Part shown: positions 1 to 8,908 of the stretch, piece by piece | How the letters are laid out: each line of letters begins with the position of its first letter | Numbering within the stretch: position 1 is the first letter of the stretch | Origin: Vreelandella aquamarina | Lineage (GTDB): Bacteria > Pseudomonadota > Gammaproteobacteria > Pseudomonadales > Halomonadaceae | Assembly: GCF_020075495.1 (NCBI RefSeq) | Contig: NZ_JABYQT010000006.1 | Coordinates: 62,001 to 126,000 of the forward strand | Length of the DNA: 64,000 nucleotides | Reading direction: 5' to 3' | Notes under the pieces: model-generated | Databases searched by the model: none | The model's input: the letters and a program-made list of their open reading frames with translations, nothing else | Told to the model about the DNA's origin: nothing | Position numbers and translations under genes: made by a program

Positions 1-1010
1 TCTTCACCCGCCAGCAGTTCCGGGCCCGCCATGATGATGATGGCAGCCGTCGCTGTGCAGATCACCAGCGTATCCAGAAACACGCCCAGCATCTGGATGA
101 AGCCCTGAGCTGCCGGGTGATCCGGACGCGTACTGGCGGTTGCCGCCGCGTTGGGCGCTGACCCCATGCCCGCCTCGTTCGAGAACAGGCCGCGCTGAAT
201 ACCGTTCATGATGGCCTGGGAAATCGCATAACCCACGGCCCCGCCGGCGGCCTGCTCAAGGCCAAAGGCGCTCTTCACGATGGTCATGATGGCCGCCGGG
301 AAATCACCGATATTGAGCGCCACCACGACCAGTGCAAGCACCAGATAAAGCAGCGCCATCAGCGGTACGATAAGCTCGGCCACCTTGGCGATGGACTTCA
401 AGCCACCAAAGATGATCGGTGTTACCACCACGACCAGGACTAACCCCATGGCCCAGGTGGGAACGGCAAATGCCTGCTCCATGGCCTGGGCGATGGAGTT
501 GGCCTGAACGCTGTTGAACGCCAATCCAAAGGCGATGATCAGGCAGATCGAAAACAGCACCGCCATCCAGCGCAGCCCGAGCCCGCGCTCGATATAGCGT
601 GCCGGGCCGCCGCGAAAGGTGTTGTCGCCGTGGTCGGTCTTGTACGCCTGGGCCAGGGTGGACTCGATGAAGCTGGTGGCCATGCCCACCATGGCCGTCA
701 TCCACATCCAGAAGATCGCCCCCGGGCCGCCGAAGTAGATGGCCACTGCCACCCCGGCCAGGTTGCCGGTACCCACCCGAGCCGCCAGGCTTGTCGAGAG
801 CGCCTGAAACGAGGAGATGCCTTCGCCGGCATCGCGCGAGGAGCGCAGCAGCTTGAACATATGCCCAAAATAACGCACCTGGATGCCGCCGGTCATGATC
901 GTGAAATAGAGCCCTGCCCCGATCAGCAGGTAAATCAGCACGCTGCCCCACAGCAGGCCGTTGCTGCGGTCAACGGCCGCCGTCAACAGCTCTGGAATCG
1001 TAAAATCCAT
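1..1010 (-). CDS. Sodium:alanine symporter (AGCS/AlsT family), partial
   Basis: Inner-membrane Na+-coupled uptake of alanine or glycine. The minus-strand frame is open from an ATG at 1010 to the window edge (336 codons), so the C-terminal third of a ~450-residue family protein lies outside. Reading in from the start (MDFTIPELLTAAVDR) there are repeated hydrophobic segments and the family signatures AARVGTGNLAGVA (about residue 75), FRGGPARYIERGLG (about 130) and LFSNEAGMGSAPNAAA (about 280). An AAGGG ribosome-binding site lies about 10 nt upstream. The 160-bp leader shows no glycine-riboswitch signature. Family assignment is firm; substrate is inferred from the family. Confidence 0.9.
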   Translation of the reverse strand, partial: MDFTIPELLTAAVDRSNGLLWGSVLIYLLIGAGLYFTIMTGGIQVRYFGHMFKLLRSSRDAGEGISSFQALSTSLAARVGTGNLAGVAVAIYFGGPGAIFWMWMTAMVGMATSFIESTLAQAYKTDHGDNTFRGGPARYIERGLGLRWMAVLFSICLIIAFGLAFNSVQANSIAQAMEQAFAVPTWAMGLVLVVVVTPIIFGGLKSIAKVAELIVPLMALLYLVLALVVVALNIGDFPAAIMTIVKSAFGLEQAAGGAVGYAISQAIMNGIQRGLFSNEAGMGSAPNAAATASTRPDHPAAQGFIQMLGVFLDTLVICTATAAIIIMAGPELLAGE

Positions 1011-1171
1011 ACCACATACCCTTTTTAACTTGTCGAAGGCGCTTCATTCTTCATGCCTTCACTCAAATGGCAAGAAAATTGGCGTATTTATTCTGATGTT
1101 CCAGCAAGTAGCTGCTAGATATCGGCATTTACTAATTTACCCTAACCTACCATGGAAGATAACGGTATATT

Positions 1172-1603
1172 TCAGTGGCGGTCTTCGCAGCCATTCAGCG
1201 TGGCCAGTATACGCCGCGGCCCGCCCTGCTCACGATGCTCGCCAAGCCACACGCCCTGCCAGGTCCCCAGCGCCATACGCCCATCGCGTACGGCAAGGGT
1301 TATCTGGGTACCAAGCAGGCTGGCCGCCACATGGGCAGGCATGTCGTCCGGCCCTTCAAGGGTATGGCGAAAGTAACCGAGCCCTTCCGGCACCAGCCGG
1401 CGCATGAAGGCATCGAGATCATGGCGCACATCCGGGTCGCTGTTTTCGTTGAGCGTCAGCGACGCCGAGGTATGCATCAGTTGAAGATGCAGCATGCCGA
1501 TACGGCAATCGTCCAGGCACGGCAGCGCACGGCCCACCTGATCGGTGATCAGATGAAAGCCGCGAGCCAGTTCGGGTAGATGGATTTCCTGCTGATGCCA
1601 CAT
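1172..1603 (-). CDS. yjbQ: YjbQ family protein (UPF0047)
   Basis: A 143-residue cytosolic protein of full family length. Conserved signatures are HTSASLTLNENSDPDVRHD (residues ~45-63), HVAASLLG (~91) and LGTWQGVWLGEHR (~112-124). Their His, Asp and Glu residues form the presumed metal-binding trimer site. E. coli YjbQ can supply weak thiamine-phosphate synthase activity, but the physiological role is unsettled. An ACTCC complement just upstream (GGAGTG in mRNA sense) supports the start. It is read as a single gene between the symporter and the LysR regulator, without an obvious operon. Confidence 0.9.
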   Translation of the reverse strand: MWHQQEIHLPELARGFHLITDQVGRALPCLDDCRIGMLHLQLMHTSASLTLNENSDPDVRHDLDAFMRRLVPEGLGYFRHTLEGPDDMPAHVAASLLGTQITLAVRDGRMALGTWQGVWLGEHREQGGPRRILATLNGCEDRH

Positions 1604-1728
1604 ACAACACTCCTTTGCCCTTTCTGCGCTAAAAGCACGTCATCTGCATGTCCATTCTGCAAGGTCCTCTTCACCATAGCCCAACCTTGGCGTTCTATCG
1701 TCGATCAAGGTGACGCCGAGCAAGTCGT

Positions 1729-2652
1729 TCAGGGCAGGGGCTGCGGTGGCACGCGCGCGGCGATCTTGCTCTCCAGGTAATGGATGAAGGCGCGCAGCCG
1801 GGCAGGCACATGGCGGCGCTGCTCGAACACGGCATAGAAATCGGCCCGAACGCCCTGCCAGCCAGGCATCAAGGGGCAAAGCGCACCGCTGGCCAGATGC
1901 TCGTTCACGTCCCACCAGGAGCGCAGCATGATGCCGTGCCCGTCCAGGGCCAGCTGAGTGATCACTTCGCCGTCGTTGCTGGCCAGGTGCCCGCTGACCT
2001 TGACCGACTGCACCTCACTTGGTCTGGCGATGCGCTCGAAGCGCCAGAGAGGGAAATCGGTATCGTTCTCCCGCACCACCAGGCATGCCTGGTGGGCCAG
2101 GTCCGCTGGCGTGGCAAGCGGTGGCATACGCGCCGTATAGTCAGGCGCTGCGCACAAGACCCGCCGATTGGCCAGCAGTGGCCGGGCAATCAGGCGCGAA
2201 TCCGGCGGCTTGCCAACGCGAATGCCAATATCGAAACCATGATCGTTCAGGTTGAGCGGAAAATTGGTCAGCTCGAGCCAGCCTTCGACGCCTGGGTTCG
2301 CCGCACAGAAGGCGGAAAGTAGCGGCGCGACATGCCGTCGGCCAAAGCCGAACGTGGCATTCACCCGCAGTCTGCCGCCAAGTGCCTGCTGTCGGGCGTC
2401 TCCCAGTGAATTTTCAAGCTCTAGAAGCTCGTCGAGAATCAGCCCCCCGCGCGCCAGATAGCGCTCGCCTTCGGCGGTCAGTGTCAGCCGCCGCGTGGTG
2501 CGGGCGGCAAGCTCTACCCCGAGGCGGCCTTCCAGCTGTTTGAGCCGCTTGCTGACCGCAGAGAGCGAAAGCCCAAGCTCCCGCGCCGTGGCTGTCAGGC
2601 TGCCCGCGCGGGCCAGCTGTTGAAAAAACGCCAGATCATCAAGCGTCGACAT
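1729..2652 (-). CDS. LysR-family regulator (DmlR-like)
   Basis: A 307-residue LysR-type regulator. The N-terminal winged HTH covers residues ~1-60 (ARAGSLTATARELGLSLSAV, then KRLKQLEGRLGVELAARTT), followed by a periplasmic-binding-like effector domain. The start at 2652 (MSTLDDLAFFQ) is preferred over an upstream ATG at 2712, because the HTH begins directly after it and the upstream 20 residues look unrelated. It is divergent from the D-malate/tartrate dehydrogenase 134 bp away. That is the arrangement of dmlR-dmlA in E. coli, so it probably activates that gene in response to malate or tartrate (inference from context). Confidence 0.85.
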   Translation of the reverse strand: MSTLDDLAFFQQLARAGSLTATARELGLSLSAVSKRLKQLEGRLGVELAARTTRRLTLTAEGERYLARGGLILDELLELENSLGDARQQALGGRLRVNATFGFGRRHVAPLLSAFCAANPGVEGWLELTNFPLNLNDHGFDIGIRVGKPPDSRLIARPLLANRRVLCAAPDYTARMPPLATPADLAHQACLVVRENDTDFPLWRFERIARPSEVQSVKVSGHLASNDGEVITQLALDGHGIMLRSWWDVNEHLASGALCPLMPGWQGVRADFYAVFEQRRHVPARLRAFIHYLESKIAARVPPQPLP

Positions 2653-2786
2653 GGATTCTCCACTTTCGGGCAACAATAGCTTGCATACTAACCCGATTAT
2701 CTTTACCGCCACAGCCGCTAGACTGTTTGCAGCAGGTCTATCAAAGCGTTTTCCAAACGCCTACTCAACAACCGACAGGAGTTCCC
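2653..2786. promoter_or_regulatory. Divergent control region, LysR regulator / dehydrogenase
   Basis: This is the only non-coding DNA between the two divergent starts, so it must hold both promoters and the LysR site. AGGAG at 2777-2781, five bases before the ATG at 2787, serves the dehydrogenase. I cannot single out a T-N11-A operator with confidence. Confidence 0.5.
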
Positions 2787-3860
2787 ATGGCTCATCGTAT
2801 TGCGGTCATCGCCGGCGACGGCATCGGTCAGGAAGTCATGCCCGAGGGTCTGCGTGTACTGAAGGCTGCTGCCCAGCGCTTTGCCATCGACCTCGAGTTC
2901 ACCACATTCGATTTCGGCAACTGTGACTACTACCTGGAGCACGGCAAGATGATGCCGGACGACTGGTTCGAGCAGCTCAAAGACTTCGATGCCCTGTTCT
3001 ACGGCGCCGTTGGCTGGCCCGAGAAGGTGCCCGACCATATTTCACTGTGGGGTTCGCTGATCCAGTTTCGACGCTGCTTCGATCAGTACGTCAACCTGCG
3101 CCCTTGCAAGCTGATGCCGGGCATCAAGAGCCCGCTGGCCGGCCGCCAACCAGGCGACATCGACTTTTATGTGGTGCGTGAAAACACCGAGGGCGAGTAC
3201 TCGAGCATCGGCGGCAAGATGTTCGAAGGTACCGAGCGCGAAGTCGTCATTCAGGAAACCGTGATGAGCCGCACCGGTGTCGACCGCGTGCTTAAATACG
3301 CTTTCGATCTGGCCAAGACCCGCCCGCGCAAGAAGCTGACCTCGGCTACCAAGTCCAACGGCATCTCGATCACCATGCCTTACTGGGACGAGCGTGTGCA
3401 GGAGATGGCCAAGCAGTATCCGGATATCGACGTCGACAAGTTCCATATCGATATCCTGACCGCCAACTTCGTGCTCCATCCGGACTGGTTCGACGTGGTG
3501 GTAGGCAGCAACCTGTTCGGCGATATTCTCTCCGACCTTGGCCCTGCCTGCACCGGCACTATCGGCATTGCGCCGTCGGCCAACATCAATCCGGAAGGCA
3601 AGTTCCCCAGCCTGTTCGAACCCGTTCACGGCAGCGCCCCGGATATTGCAGGCAAGGGCATCGCCAACCCCATTGGCCAGATCTGGTCGGGTGCCATGAT
3701 GCTGGAGCACCTGGGCTACAAGGAGGCGGGCGACGCGATGGTCAGCGCCATCGAGGCGATACTCGCCGAGGGCGATTCAAGCGTGCTGACCGGCGACATC
3801 GGCGGTCAGGGCACGACCAGGACACTGGGCGAAGCGATTGCCAAGCGCCTTGGTGAATAA
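2787..3860 (+). CDS. dmlA: D-malate / tartrate dehydrogenase (decarboxylating)
   Basis: A 357-residue NAD-dependent beta-decarboxylating dehydrogenase of the isocitrate/isopropylmalate superfamily. It oxidises D-malate to pyruvate, and in related enzymes tartrate. Motifs: GDGIGQEV near the N-terminus; RENTEGEYSSIGG (~residues 131-143); SNLFGDILSDLGPACTG with the metal-binding aspartates (~240-256); and EPVHGSAPDIAGKGIANP for NAD binding (~275). The SRTGVDRV stretch and the overall length fit DmlA/TtuC better than LeuB. No leuCD genes are nearby, which also argues against LeuB. Start at 2787 follows a good AGGAG; an upstream in-frame start lacks one. Confidence 0.88.
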   Translation: MAHRIAVIAGDGIGQEVMPEGLRVLKAAAQRFAIDLEFTTFDFGNCDYYLEHGKMMPDDWFEQLKDFDALFYGAVGWPEKVPDHISLWGSLIQFRRCFDQYVNLRPCKLMPGIKSPLAGRQPGDIDFYVVRENTEGEYSSIGGKMFEGTEREVVIQETVMSRTGVDRVLKYAFDLAKTRPRKKLTSATKSNGISITMPYWDERVQEMAKQYPDIDVDKFHIDILTANFVLHPDWFDVVVGSNLFGDILSDLGPACTGTIGIAPSANINPEGKFPSLFEPVHGSAPDIAGKGIANPIGQIWSGAMMLEHLGYKEAGDAMVSAIEAILAEGDSSVLTGDIGGQGTTRTLGEAIAKRLGE

Positions 3861-3882
3861 ACACATAAAAGCGTCAGGCATG

Positions 3883-3909
3883 AAAAAAGCCACCCCGACG
3901 GGTGGCTTT
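3883..3909. terminator. Bidirectional intrinsic terminator
   Basis: A GCCACCC/GGGTGGC stem with a CGAC loop is flanked by six A on the left and TTT on the right. It ends the convergent dehydrogenase and wrbA transcripts and is stronger for wrbA. Confidence 0.85.
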
Positions 3910-3922
3910 CATGCAAGCGCTG

Positions 3923-4522
3923 TCAACGTGCCAGCTTGGCGGTAATACCGGCCACGTGCTCACCCTGAAAACGCGCCAGTTTCAGCTCACGTTCGCTGGG
4001 CTGACGAGAACCGTCACCGCCGGCAAGCGTGGCCGCGCCGTAGGGGTTGCCACCGCTCACCTCGGAAATATCGAACTGCTCTTCGATGCCGTAGCCGATG
4101 GGTACGATCACCATGCCGTGGTGGGCAAGCGTCGTCCAGGTGGAAGTCACCGTCATCTCCTCGCCGCCGCCGGTACCGGTGGAGGTAAATACACTGCCTA
4201 CCTTGCCGCGCAGCGTACCATTGGCCCAGAGCCCACCGGTCTGGTCCAGAAAGGTGCGCATCTGGCCGGCCATGTTGCCAAAGCGAGTCGGCGTACCGAA
4301 GATGATGGCGTCATAGTCGGCAAGCTCTTGGGGCGTGGCTTCCGACGTGTCGTAATCCTGCTTGCCGCCGGCATTCTTGAATGCCTCATCGGGCATGGTC
4401 TCCGGTACCCGCTTGACGGTTACCTCCACGCCGTCCACCCGTCTTGCGCCCTCGGCGACGGCCTTGGCCAGGGTATCAACGTGGCCATACATGGAATAGT
4501 AAAGTACCAGTACCTTTGACAT
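3923..4522 (-). CDS. wrbA: NAD(P)H:quinone oxidoreductase WrbA
   Basis: A 199-residue flavodoxin-like FMN protein performing two-electron quinone reduction, which avoids semiquinone radicals. It starts with [11 protein letters not shown], the FMN phosphate loop. It continues with [20 protein letters not shown] (~residues 76-95, second FMN loop) and [11 protein letters not shown] (~112), and ends in a GNPYGA segment typical of WrbA. Length matches E. coli WrbA (198). It is monocistronic, with a strong terminator just downstream. A GGAGTGAGCA ribosome-binding site precedes the ATG. Confidence 0.95.
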   Translation of the reverse strand: MSKVLVLYYSMYGHVDTLAKAVAEGARRVDGVEVTVKRVPETMPDEAFKNAGGKQDYDTSEATPQELADYDAIIFGTPTRFGNMAGQMRTFLDQTGGLWANGTLRGKVGSVFTSTGTGGGEEMTVTSTWTTLAHHGMVIVPIGYGIEEQFDISEVSGGNPYGAATLAGGDGSRQPSERELKLARFQGEHVAGITAKLAR

Positions 4523-4747
4523 TGCTCACTCCTTTGGACGTTGCGTTCGGCCTGTATTACCAACCAGTTACTACTAACCTGCATGCAGGCTAGTGCCTTT
4601 AACCATAGCCCAATATAAACGTCATAAAAGCGAATGTTTTCATCTACTCGCTTCGATTTCCTGCATGGCTTTGTGCTTGCGAAGATGCCTGCGACTGACT
4701 AGATTTTAATCTTTGCTATCAAGTCTCCACGACAAGGAAGTAGCCCC

Positions 4748-5188
4748 ATGACCATTTTCGAAGCTCTGCGCAAGGATCACGACCTGCAACGCGACCTGAT
4801 GGCCCGCCTGGTCGAAACCCACGGCGACAGTGAAGAGCGCGACACGCTCTACCAGCAGATCAAGCATGAACTTCAACACCACGCCGCCGCCGAGGAGCGT
4901 GCGTTCTACATTCCGCTGATGGAGATGGACCTTACCCAGGAAAAGGCCCGCCACAGCGTAGCCGAGCATCATGAAATCGACGAGCTGATCGAGCAGTTGG
5001 ACAGCACCGATTACAGCGCATCCAACTGGTTGACCTATGCCAAGCAACTGCAGCACCTGGTGACCCACCATCTGGATGAAGAAGAGCAGGAGGTGTTCCA
5101 GCTGGCCGGGCGTGGGTTGAAAAACCCGCAGAAAACCGCTCTTGCCGACGAGTACGAACAAGAGATGCAGCGCCTGCGCGCCGGCTAA
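4748..5188 (+). CDS. Hemerythrin HHE-domain protein
   Basis: A 146-residue all-helical cation-binding protein. The diiron ligand pattern is visible: H11 (KDHDLQ), H45-x3-E49 (HHAAAEE), H69 and H74/H75 (ARHSVAEHHEID), and H107/H108 with E112 (THHLDEEEQE). Such proteins bind O2, NO or iron and are tied to oxidative or nitrosative stress defence. The exact ligand here cannot be read from sequence. AAGGAAG lies 8 nt before the ATG. It stands alone between wrbA and astE and ends in a hairpin. Confidence 0.9.
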   Translation: MTIFEALRKDHDLQRDLMARLVETHGDSEERDTLYQQIKHELQHHAAAEERAFYIPLMEMDLTQEKARHSVAEHHEIDELIEQLDSTDYSASNWLTYAKQLQHLVTHHLDEEEQEVFQLAGRGLKNPQKTALADEYEQEMQRLRAG

Positions 5189-5210
5189 GCATTTGCCTTG
5201 TTCGCTTTCC

Positions 5211-5234
5211 GACGCCCGCACTCTTGCGGGCGTC
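5211..5234 (+). terminator. Hairpin after hemerythrin gene
   Basis: A perfect 10-bp stem (GACGCCCGCA / TGCGGGCGTC) with a CTCT loop, but only two T residues follow. A probable, possibly weak, terminator. Confidence 0.6.
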
Positions 5235-5355
5235 TTGCGCTCGGCGCTTACACGAACCCCCTCTTCTTTTTCATAACGTCGACGCTGGCGCTTGCCCTGC
5301 GCCGAGGGCATGCTAAACATGACCTCGAATCACCCACCAATAACAAGAGGCCTAC

Positions 5356-6348
5356 ATGCTGGATTACTGGCTCGACTGGACGCTCAACGAGCGCCTGCCT
5401 TCACAAAAGCGGGGCCGATTCGCCAGCGGCACTTATCAGCTGCACGCCCCGGGTATCATGGAGCTCTTGCCCGATACGCAAGCACCTGATGCCCACGCCT
5501 GCGTGTTTTCGGCGGCCATTCACGGCAATGAAACGGCCCCGGTCGAGCTGCTGGGCAGTTGGCTGAGTGCGCTGGAAGCGGGCATCACTACCCTGGGCGC
5601 ACCAGTGCTGGTGATCCTTGGCAATATTCCTGCCTTGCGCGCCCAAAGGCGTTTCATCGAGACCAATCTCAACCGCCTGTTCACGCGTGGAATCGCCGAA
5701 CCGGGTGCCGAGCCTGCGCGGGCTCGGGAACTGATGAGCGCGGTAGACGACTTCTTTGCCGCACATACCGAGTTACCCAGGCTGCATTACGACCTGCATA
5801 CCGCCATTCGCGCCAGCCTCTATCCGCGTTTTGTGGTCGAGCCATTTGCCGATACCCGCATCGCGCCACATCAGTGGCAGTGGCTGGCGGCCGCCGACAT
5901 GCAGGCGGTACTCCACCAGCACCAGGCAAGCTGGACGTTTTCGCACTACAGCAAGCACTACCACCAGGCCCAGGCATTTACCTTCGAACTTGGCCGGGTC
6001 GCGCCCTTCGGAGAAAACGACATGGCCGCCCTGGTACCCATGCAGGCACTGCTCGATGCGCTGGGCGAAGGTAGAAAGCCGGCGCAGAAAGCGCCGGATG
6101 AGATGACGTTTTTTCAGGTACACCATGAACTGATGCGCCAGGCGGAAGATTTTTCGCTCTGCTTCGCCGCCGACACGCCCAATTTCAGCCGTTTCGAACC
6201 GGGTACGCGCCTGGCCCATGACAGCGTGGCAGGCGACTTCATTGTGGGCGATACTCCCTTGCACGTCGTGTTTCCCAATGCAGACGTCGCCCTGGGGGCA
6301 CGGGCGGCTCTTCTGGTTTCACCTACCGAACCACCAATCAAACCTTGA
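5356..6348 (+). CDS. astE: Succinylglutamate desuccinylase
   Basis: The final step of the arginine succinyltransferase pathway, converting N-succinylglutamate to glutamate plus succinate. It is a 330-residue M14-type zinc hydrolase with Zn ligands in AAIHGNETAP (H-x2-E, ~residue 55) and YDLHTAIR (~150). The catalytic Glu is in FTFELGRVAPFGEND (~210), and ETNLNRLF (~100) is family-typical. The rest of the ast operon is not in the window. Here astE precedes an arginine/ornithine-type ABC importer by 208 bp on the same strand, which supports a shared role in arginine use. Confidence 0.92.
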   Translation: MLDYWLDWTLNERLPSQKRGRFASGTYQLHAPGIMELLPDTQAPDAHACVFSAAIHGNETAPVELLGSWLSALEAGITTLGAPVLVILGNIPALRAQRRFIETNLNRLFTRGIAEPGAEPARARELMSAVDDFFAAHTELPRLHYDLHTAIRASLYPRFVVEPFADTRIAPHQWQWLAAADMQAVLHQHQASWTFSHYSKHYHQAQAFTFELGRVAPFGENDMAALVPMQALLDALGEGRKPAQKAPDEMTFFQVHHELMRQAEDFSLCFAADTPNFSRFEPGTRLAHDSVAGDFIVGDTPLHVVFPNADVALGARAALLVSPTEPPIKP

Positions 6349-6471
6349 AAGACCATAATAAGCATTAAATAACAACAACCTAGAGGCCATTCAAGACCAG
6401 CTGACGCACTGCATTCGCCAAGGTCGTGCATTTATCGCATAACGAAAGCACGCAATTTTCGCTGGGCCTGA

Positions 6472-6527
6472 TAGAATCGCCACTTTTTCGCGCCAGCCGC
6501 CACCTAGCCCAACGCGTCAAACGCGTT
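6472..6527 (+). promoter_or_regulatory. Candidate promoter and palindrome ahead of the ABC importer
   Basis: A TAGAAT -10-like hexamer lies at 6472-6477. A perfect 7-bp palindrome (AACGCGT-CAA-ACGCGTT) lies at 6511-6527, in the presumed leader 35 bp before the ATP-binding gene. The -35 is poor, suggesting an activator. Function as an operator is inference. Confidence 0.4.
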
Positions 6528-6562
6528 GCTATCGCGGCAATTTTGTACTGGAGCCTATGTTT

Positions 6563-7327
6563 ATGGCCGCTACTCCCCTTGAAGTGCGTAATATCAAAAA
6601 GCGCTTTGGCGATACGGAAGTCTTGAAAGGCCTCTCACTGGAAGCACAAAAGGGTGACGTGATCACTCTGATTGGCGCTTCAGGGTCTGGTAAAAGCACC
6701 TTTCTACGCTGCATGAACCTGCTCGAGCAGCCCGATGATGGCGAGATCATTCTTCACGGCGACGCCATTCGCTTCAAGCATACCCGTCACGGTCGTGAGC
6801 CGGCCGACTGGAAGCAGGTCGTGCAGATGCGTGCCAAGCTGTCGATGGTGTTTCAGAACTTCAATCTCTGGGCGCACATGACCCTGCTTCAGAACATCAT
6901 CGAAGCGCCTATTCATGTGCTGGGCAAATCCAGAAAAGAAGCCACCGACCATGCCCATGCACTATTGGAGCGCGTTGGCCTGAGTGCCCGCGCCAACGCT
7001 TATCCCGCCCAGATGTCCGGCGGGCAGCAGCAGCGCGGCGCCATTGCCCGAGCGCTGGCCATGGACCCTGAAGTCATGCTGTTTGACGAGCCCACCTCGG
7101 CGCTGGACCCGGAGCTGGTCGGCGATGTGCTGAAAGTCATGCGCGACCTGGCCAACGAAGGGCGAACCATGGTCGTCGTCACCCATGAAATGAGCTTCGC
7201 ACGGGATGTGTCAAGCAAGGTGATCTACCTGCATCAAGGACTGGTAGAAGAAGCCGGTTCCCCGGATGACGTGCTGGGCAATCCACAGTCGCCGCGACTC
7301 AAACAGTTTCTTACCCCCAACTACTGA
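6563..7327 (+). CDS. aotP: Basic amino-acid ABC importer, ATP-binding subunit
   Basis: A 254-residue ATPase of the HisP/AotP type. Walker A GASGSGKST (~residue 36), Q-loop FQNFNLWAHMT, ABC signature MSGGQQQRGAIARAL, Walker B VMLFDEP and switch His in VVTHEMSFARD. The short insertion around HTRHGREPADWKQ is characteristic of the His/Arg/Lys/Orn branch. I choose ATG 6563, because GGAG lies 9 nt upstream of it and only 3 nt upstream of the alternative ATG at 6557. First gene of a four-gene transporter; the next gene starts 14 bp on. Confidence 0.92.
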   Translation: MAATPLEVRNIKKRFGDTEVLKGLSLEAQKGDVITLIGASGSGKSTFLRCMNLLEQPDDGEIILHGDAIRFKHTRHGREPADWKQVVQMRAKLSMVFQNFNLWAHMTLLQNIIEAPIHVLGKSRKEATDHAHALLERVGLSARANAYPAQMSGGQQQRGAIARALAMDPEVMLFDEPTSALDPELVGDVLKVMRDLANEGRTMVVVTHEMSFARDVSSKVIYLHQGLVEEAGSPDDVLGNPQSPRLKQFLTPNY

Positions 7328-7341
7328 TCTGCGAGGCTACC

Positions 7342-8043
7342 ATGCTGGATTTGCAAGGGTACGGCCCCCGCTTGATCGAAGGCGCCGGGGTCACCGTTCA
7401 ACTGGCCGTGCTGTCGCTGTTGCTGGCCATCGTGCTGGGGCTTTTTACCGCCACGGCCAAGATGTCGCGCCACTGGCTGCTGCATCGGGTTGCGACCGTT
7501 TACACCACGCTGATTCGCGGCGTGCCGGATCTGGTGCTGATGATGCTGCTGTTCTACGGTGGGCAGATCGGCGTCAACGCCATCAGCGACATTCTCTATG
7601 ACCATTACGACATCGATATCTATATCAATTTCAATGCCTTTGCTGCCGGCGTGCTGACCATCGGATTCATTTTCGGCGCCTACATGGGCGAGACGTTTCG
7701 CGGCGCGTTCATGGCCGTGGACAACGGCCAGATCGAAGCGGGCAAGGCCTATGGCATGAGCAGTGCGCTGGTATTTCGGCGCATCCGTTTCCCGCAGATG
7801 ATGCGCCACGCCTTGCCGGGGCTTTCCAATAACTGGATGGTACTGCTCAAGACCACTGCCCTGGTCTCGGTCATCGGCCTGACCGACATGGTTCGCGTGG
7901 CGGCCGAAGCCTCCCGCGCGACCCACGAACCCTTCGTGTTTCTAATTCCCGTAGCGGTTGCCTATTTGCTGATCGCCAGTGTGTCCGAGTGGATCTTCGC
8001 CAGGCTGCAAAAACGCTACGACATCGGATTCGGGGAGCATTGA
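7342..8043 (+). CDS. aotQ: Basic amino-acid ABC importer, permease 1
   Basis: A 233-residue inner-membrane permease of the HisQ/AotQ type with about five helices. The family motif RGVPDLVLMMLLFYGGQ is at ~residue 55. The cytoplasmic EAA loop is EAGKAYGMSSALVFRRIRFP (~133-152), which docks on the ATPase. Its TGA lies one base before the ATG of the second permease, so the two subunits are almost certainly co-translated. Confidence 0.92.
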   Translation: MLDLQGYGPRLIEGAGVTVQLAVLSLLLAIVLGLFTATAKMSRHWLLHRVATVYTTLIRGVPDLVLMMLLFYGGQIGVNAISDILYDHYDIDIYINFNAFAAGVLTIGFIFGAYMGETFRGAFMAVDNGQIEAGKAYGMSSALVFRRIRFPQMMRHALPGLSNNWMVLLKTTALVSVIGLTDMVRVAAEASRATHEPFVFLIPVAVAYLLIASVSEWIFARLQKRYDIGFGEH

Positions 8044-8044
8044 C

Positions 8045-8776
8045 ATGCCTGATATTTCCGCCTGGTTCAATGACCTTCTTTCCGGCAACCTGATCTTCAC
8101 CCCTACCACCCTGGGCTATTACTGGGATGGTCTGGTTACCACGACCCAGCTGGTATTTCTTTCGCTGGTGATTGGCCTGGTGCTGGCTGTGCCGCTGGCC
8201 ATCTTGCGCAGCTCGAAGCGTAAATGGATCAGCCTGCCGGTGTATCTCTATACCTACGTGTTTCGCGGCACGCCGTTGCTCGTTCAGCTCTACATCATCT
8301 ATTACGGCGTGGTGTTCTTTGACGGCATCCAGGAAAGCGTTTTCTGGCCCATCTTCCGCGAGGCGTTCTACCCTGCGCTGATCGCCTTTACCCTGAATAC
8401 CGCCGCCTACACCACCGAGATCTTCCGGGGTGCAATCAAGGCAACGGCCAAGGGGGAAATCGAGGCGGCACGCGCCTACGGCATGTCCCAGAGCCTGATG
8501 ATGCGGCGTATCATCATTCCCAGCGCCTTTCGTCGTGCCCTGCCTGCCTACGGCAATGAAGTGATCTTCATGCTTCACGCCAGCGCCATTGCAAGCGTTG
8601 TCACGCTGATGGACTTGACCGGCGCCGCCCGCTACGTCTATTCGCGCTTCTACACCCCGTTCGAACCCTTTTTGTTCGTGGCGCTGATCTATCTCTGCCT
8701 GACGTTTGCCATCCTGTTCTTCTTCCGCTTCCTGGAGAAGAAACTGCTCGCCCACTTGAAGCCCCAGACCCCGTGA
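8045..8776 (+). CDS. aotM: Basic amino-acid ABC importer, permease 2
   Basis: A 243-residue permease of the HisM/AotM type and partner of the preceding subunit. FRGTPLLVQLYIIYYG is at ~residue 72. The EAA loop is EAARAYGMSQSLMMRRIIIP (~140). The start at 8045 (MPDISAWFNDLL) is chosen because it follows the upstream stop by one base and the frame further upstream is not permease-like. It is followed by a 132-bp gap before the binding-protein gene. Confidence 0.92.
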   Translation: MPDISAWFNDLLSGNLIFTPTTLGYYWDGLVTTTQLVFLSLVIGLVLAVPLAILRSSKRKWISLPVYLYTYVFRGTPLLVQLYIIYYGVVFFDGIQESVFWPIFREAFYPALIAFTLNTAAYTTEIFRGAIKATAKGEIEAARAYGMSQSLMMRRIIIPSAFRRALPAYGNEVIFMLHASAIASVVTLMDLTGAARYVYSRFYTPFEPFLFVALIYLCLTFAILFFFRFLEKKLLAHLKPQTP

Positions 8777-8792
8777 GCCGACGGGCCTGGCA

Positions 8793-8834
8793 GCGAACGT
8801 CGAACAAACGTTGGTTCGCATGATGTTTTTCTCT
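8793..8834 (+). terminator. Hairpin and U-rich run between permease and binding-protein genes
   Basis: A GCGAAC...GTTCGC stem (with an alternative inner AACGT/ACGTT pairing) is followed by a T-rich stretch at 8825-8834. It may be a partial terminator or mRNA-processing site that sets the ratio of binding protein to permease. Inference. Confidence 0.35.
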
Positions 8835-8908
8835 TTTCGCCAGTCCGAAGCTGGGGTACGTTAAAGAAGATCACATCATGTGAACCTGTTTTACCATGGA
8901 GTTCAATA

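Noticed and set aside
304-951. A 215-residue minus-strand frame
   Set aside because: It is out of frame with the AGCS symporter, whose true frame is open from 1010 to the window edge and contains all family motifs.
1011-1171. Glycine riboswitch ahead of the sodium:alanine symporter
   Set aside because: No tandem aptamer-like conserved sequence or suitable hairpins are seen in the 160-bp leader.
5286-5300. Sigma-54-like promoter (GG-N10-GC) upstream of astE
   Set aside because: Spacing fits, but only the core dinucleotides and a few bases match TGGCAC-N5-TTGCA. Too weak without an activator site.
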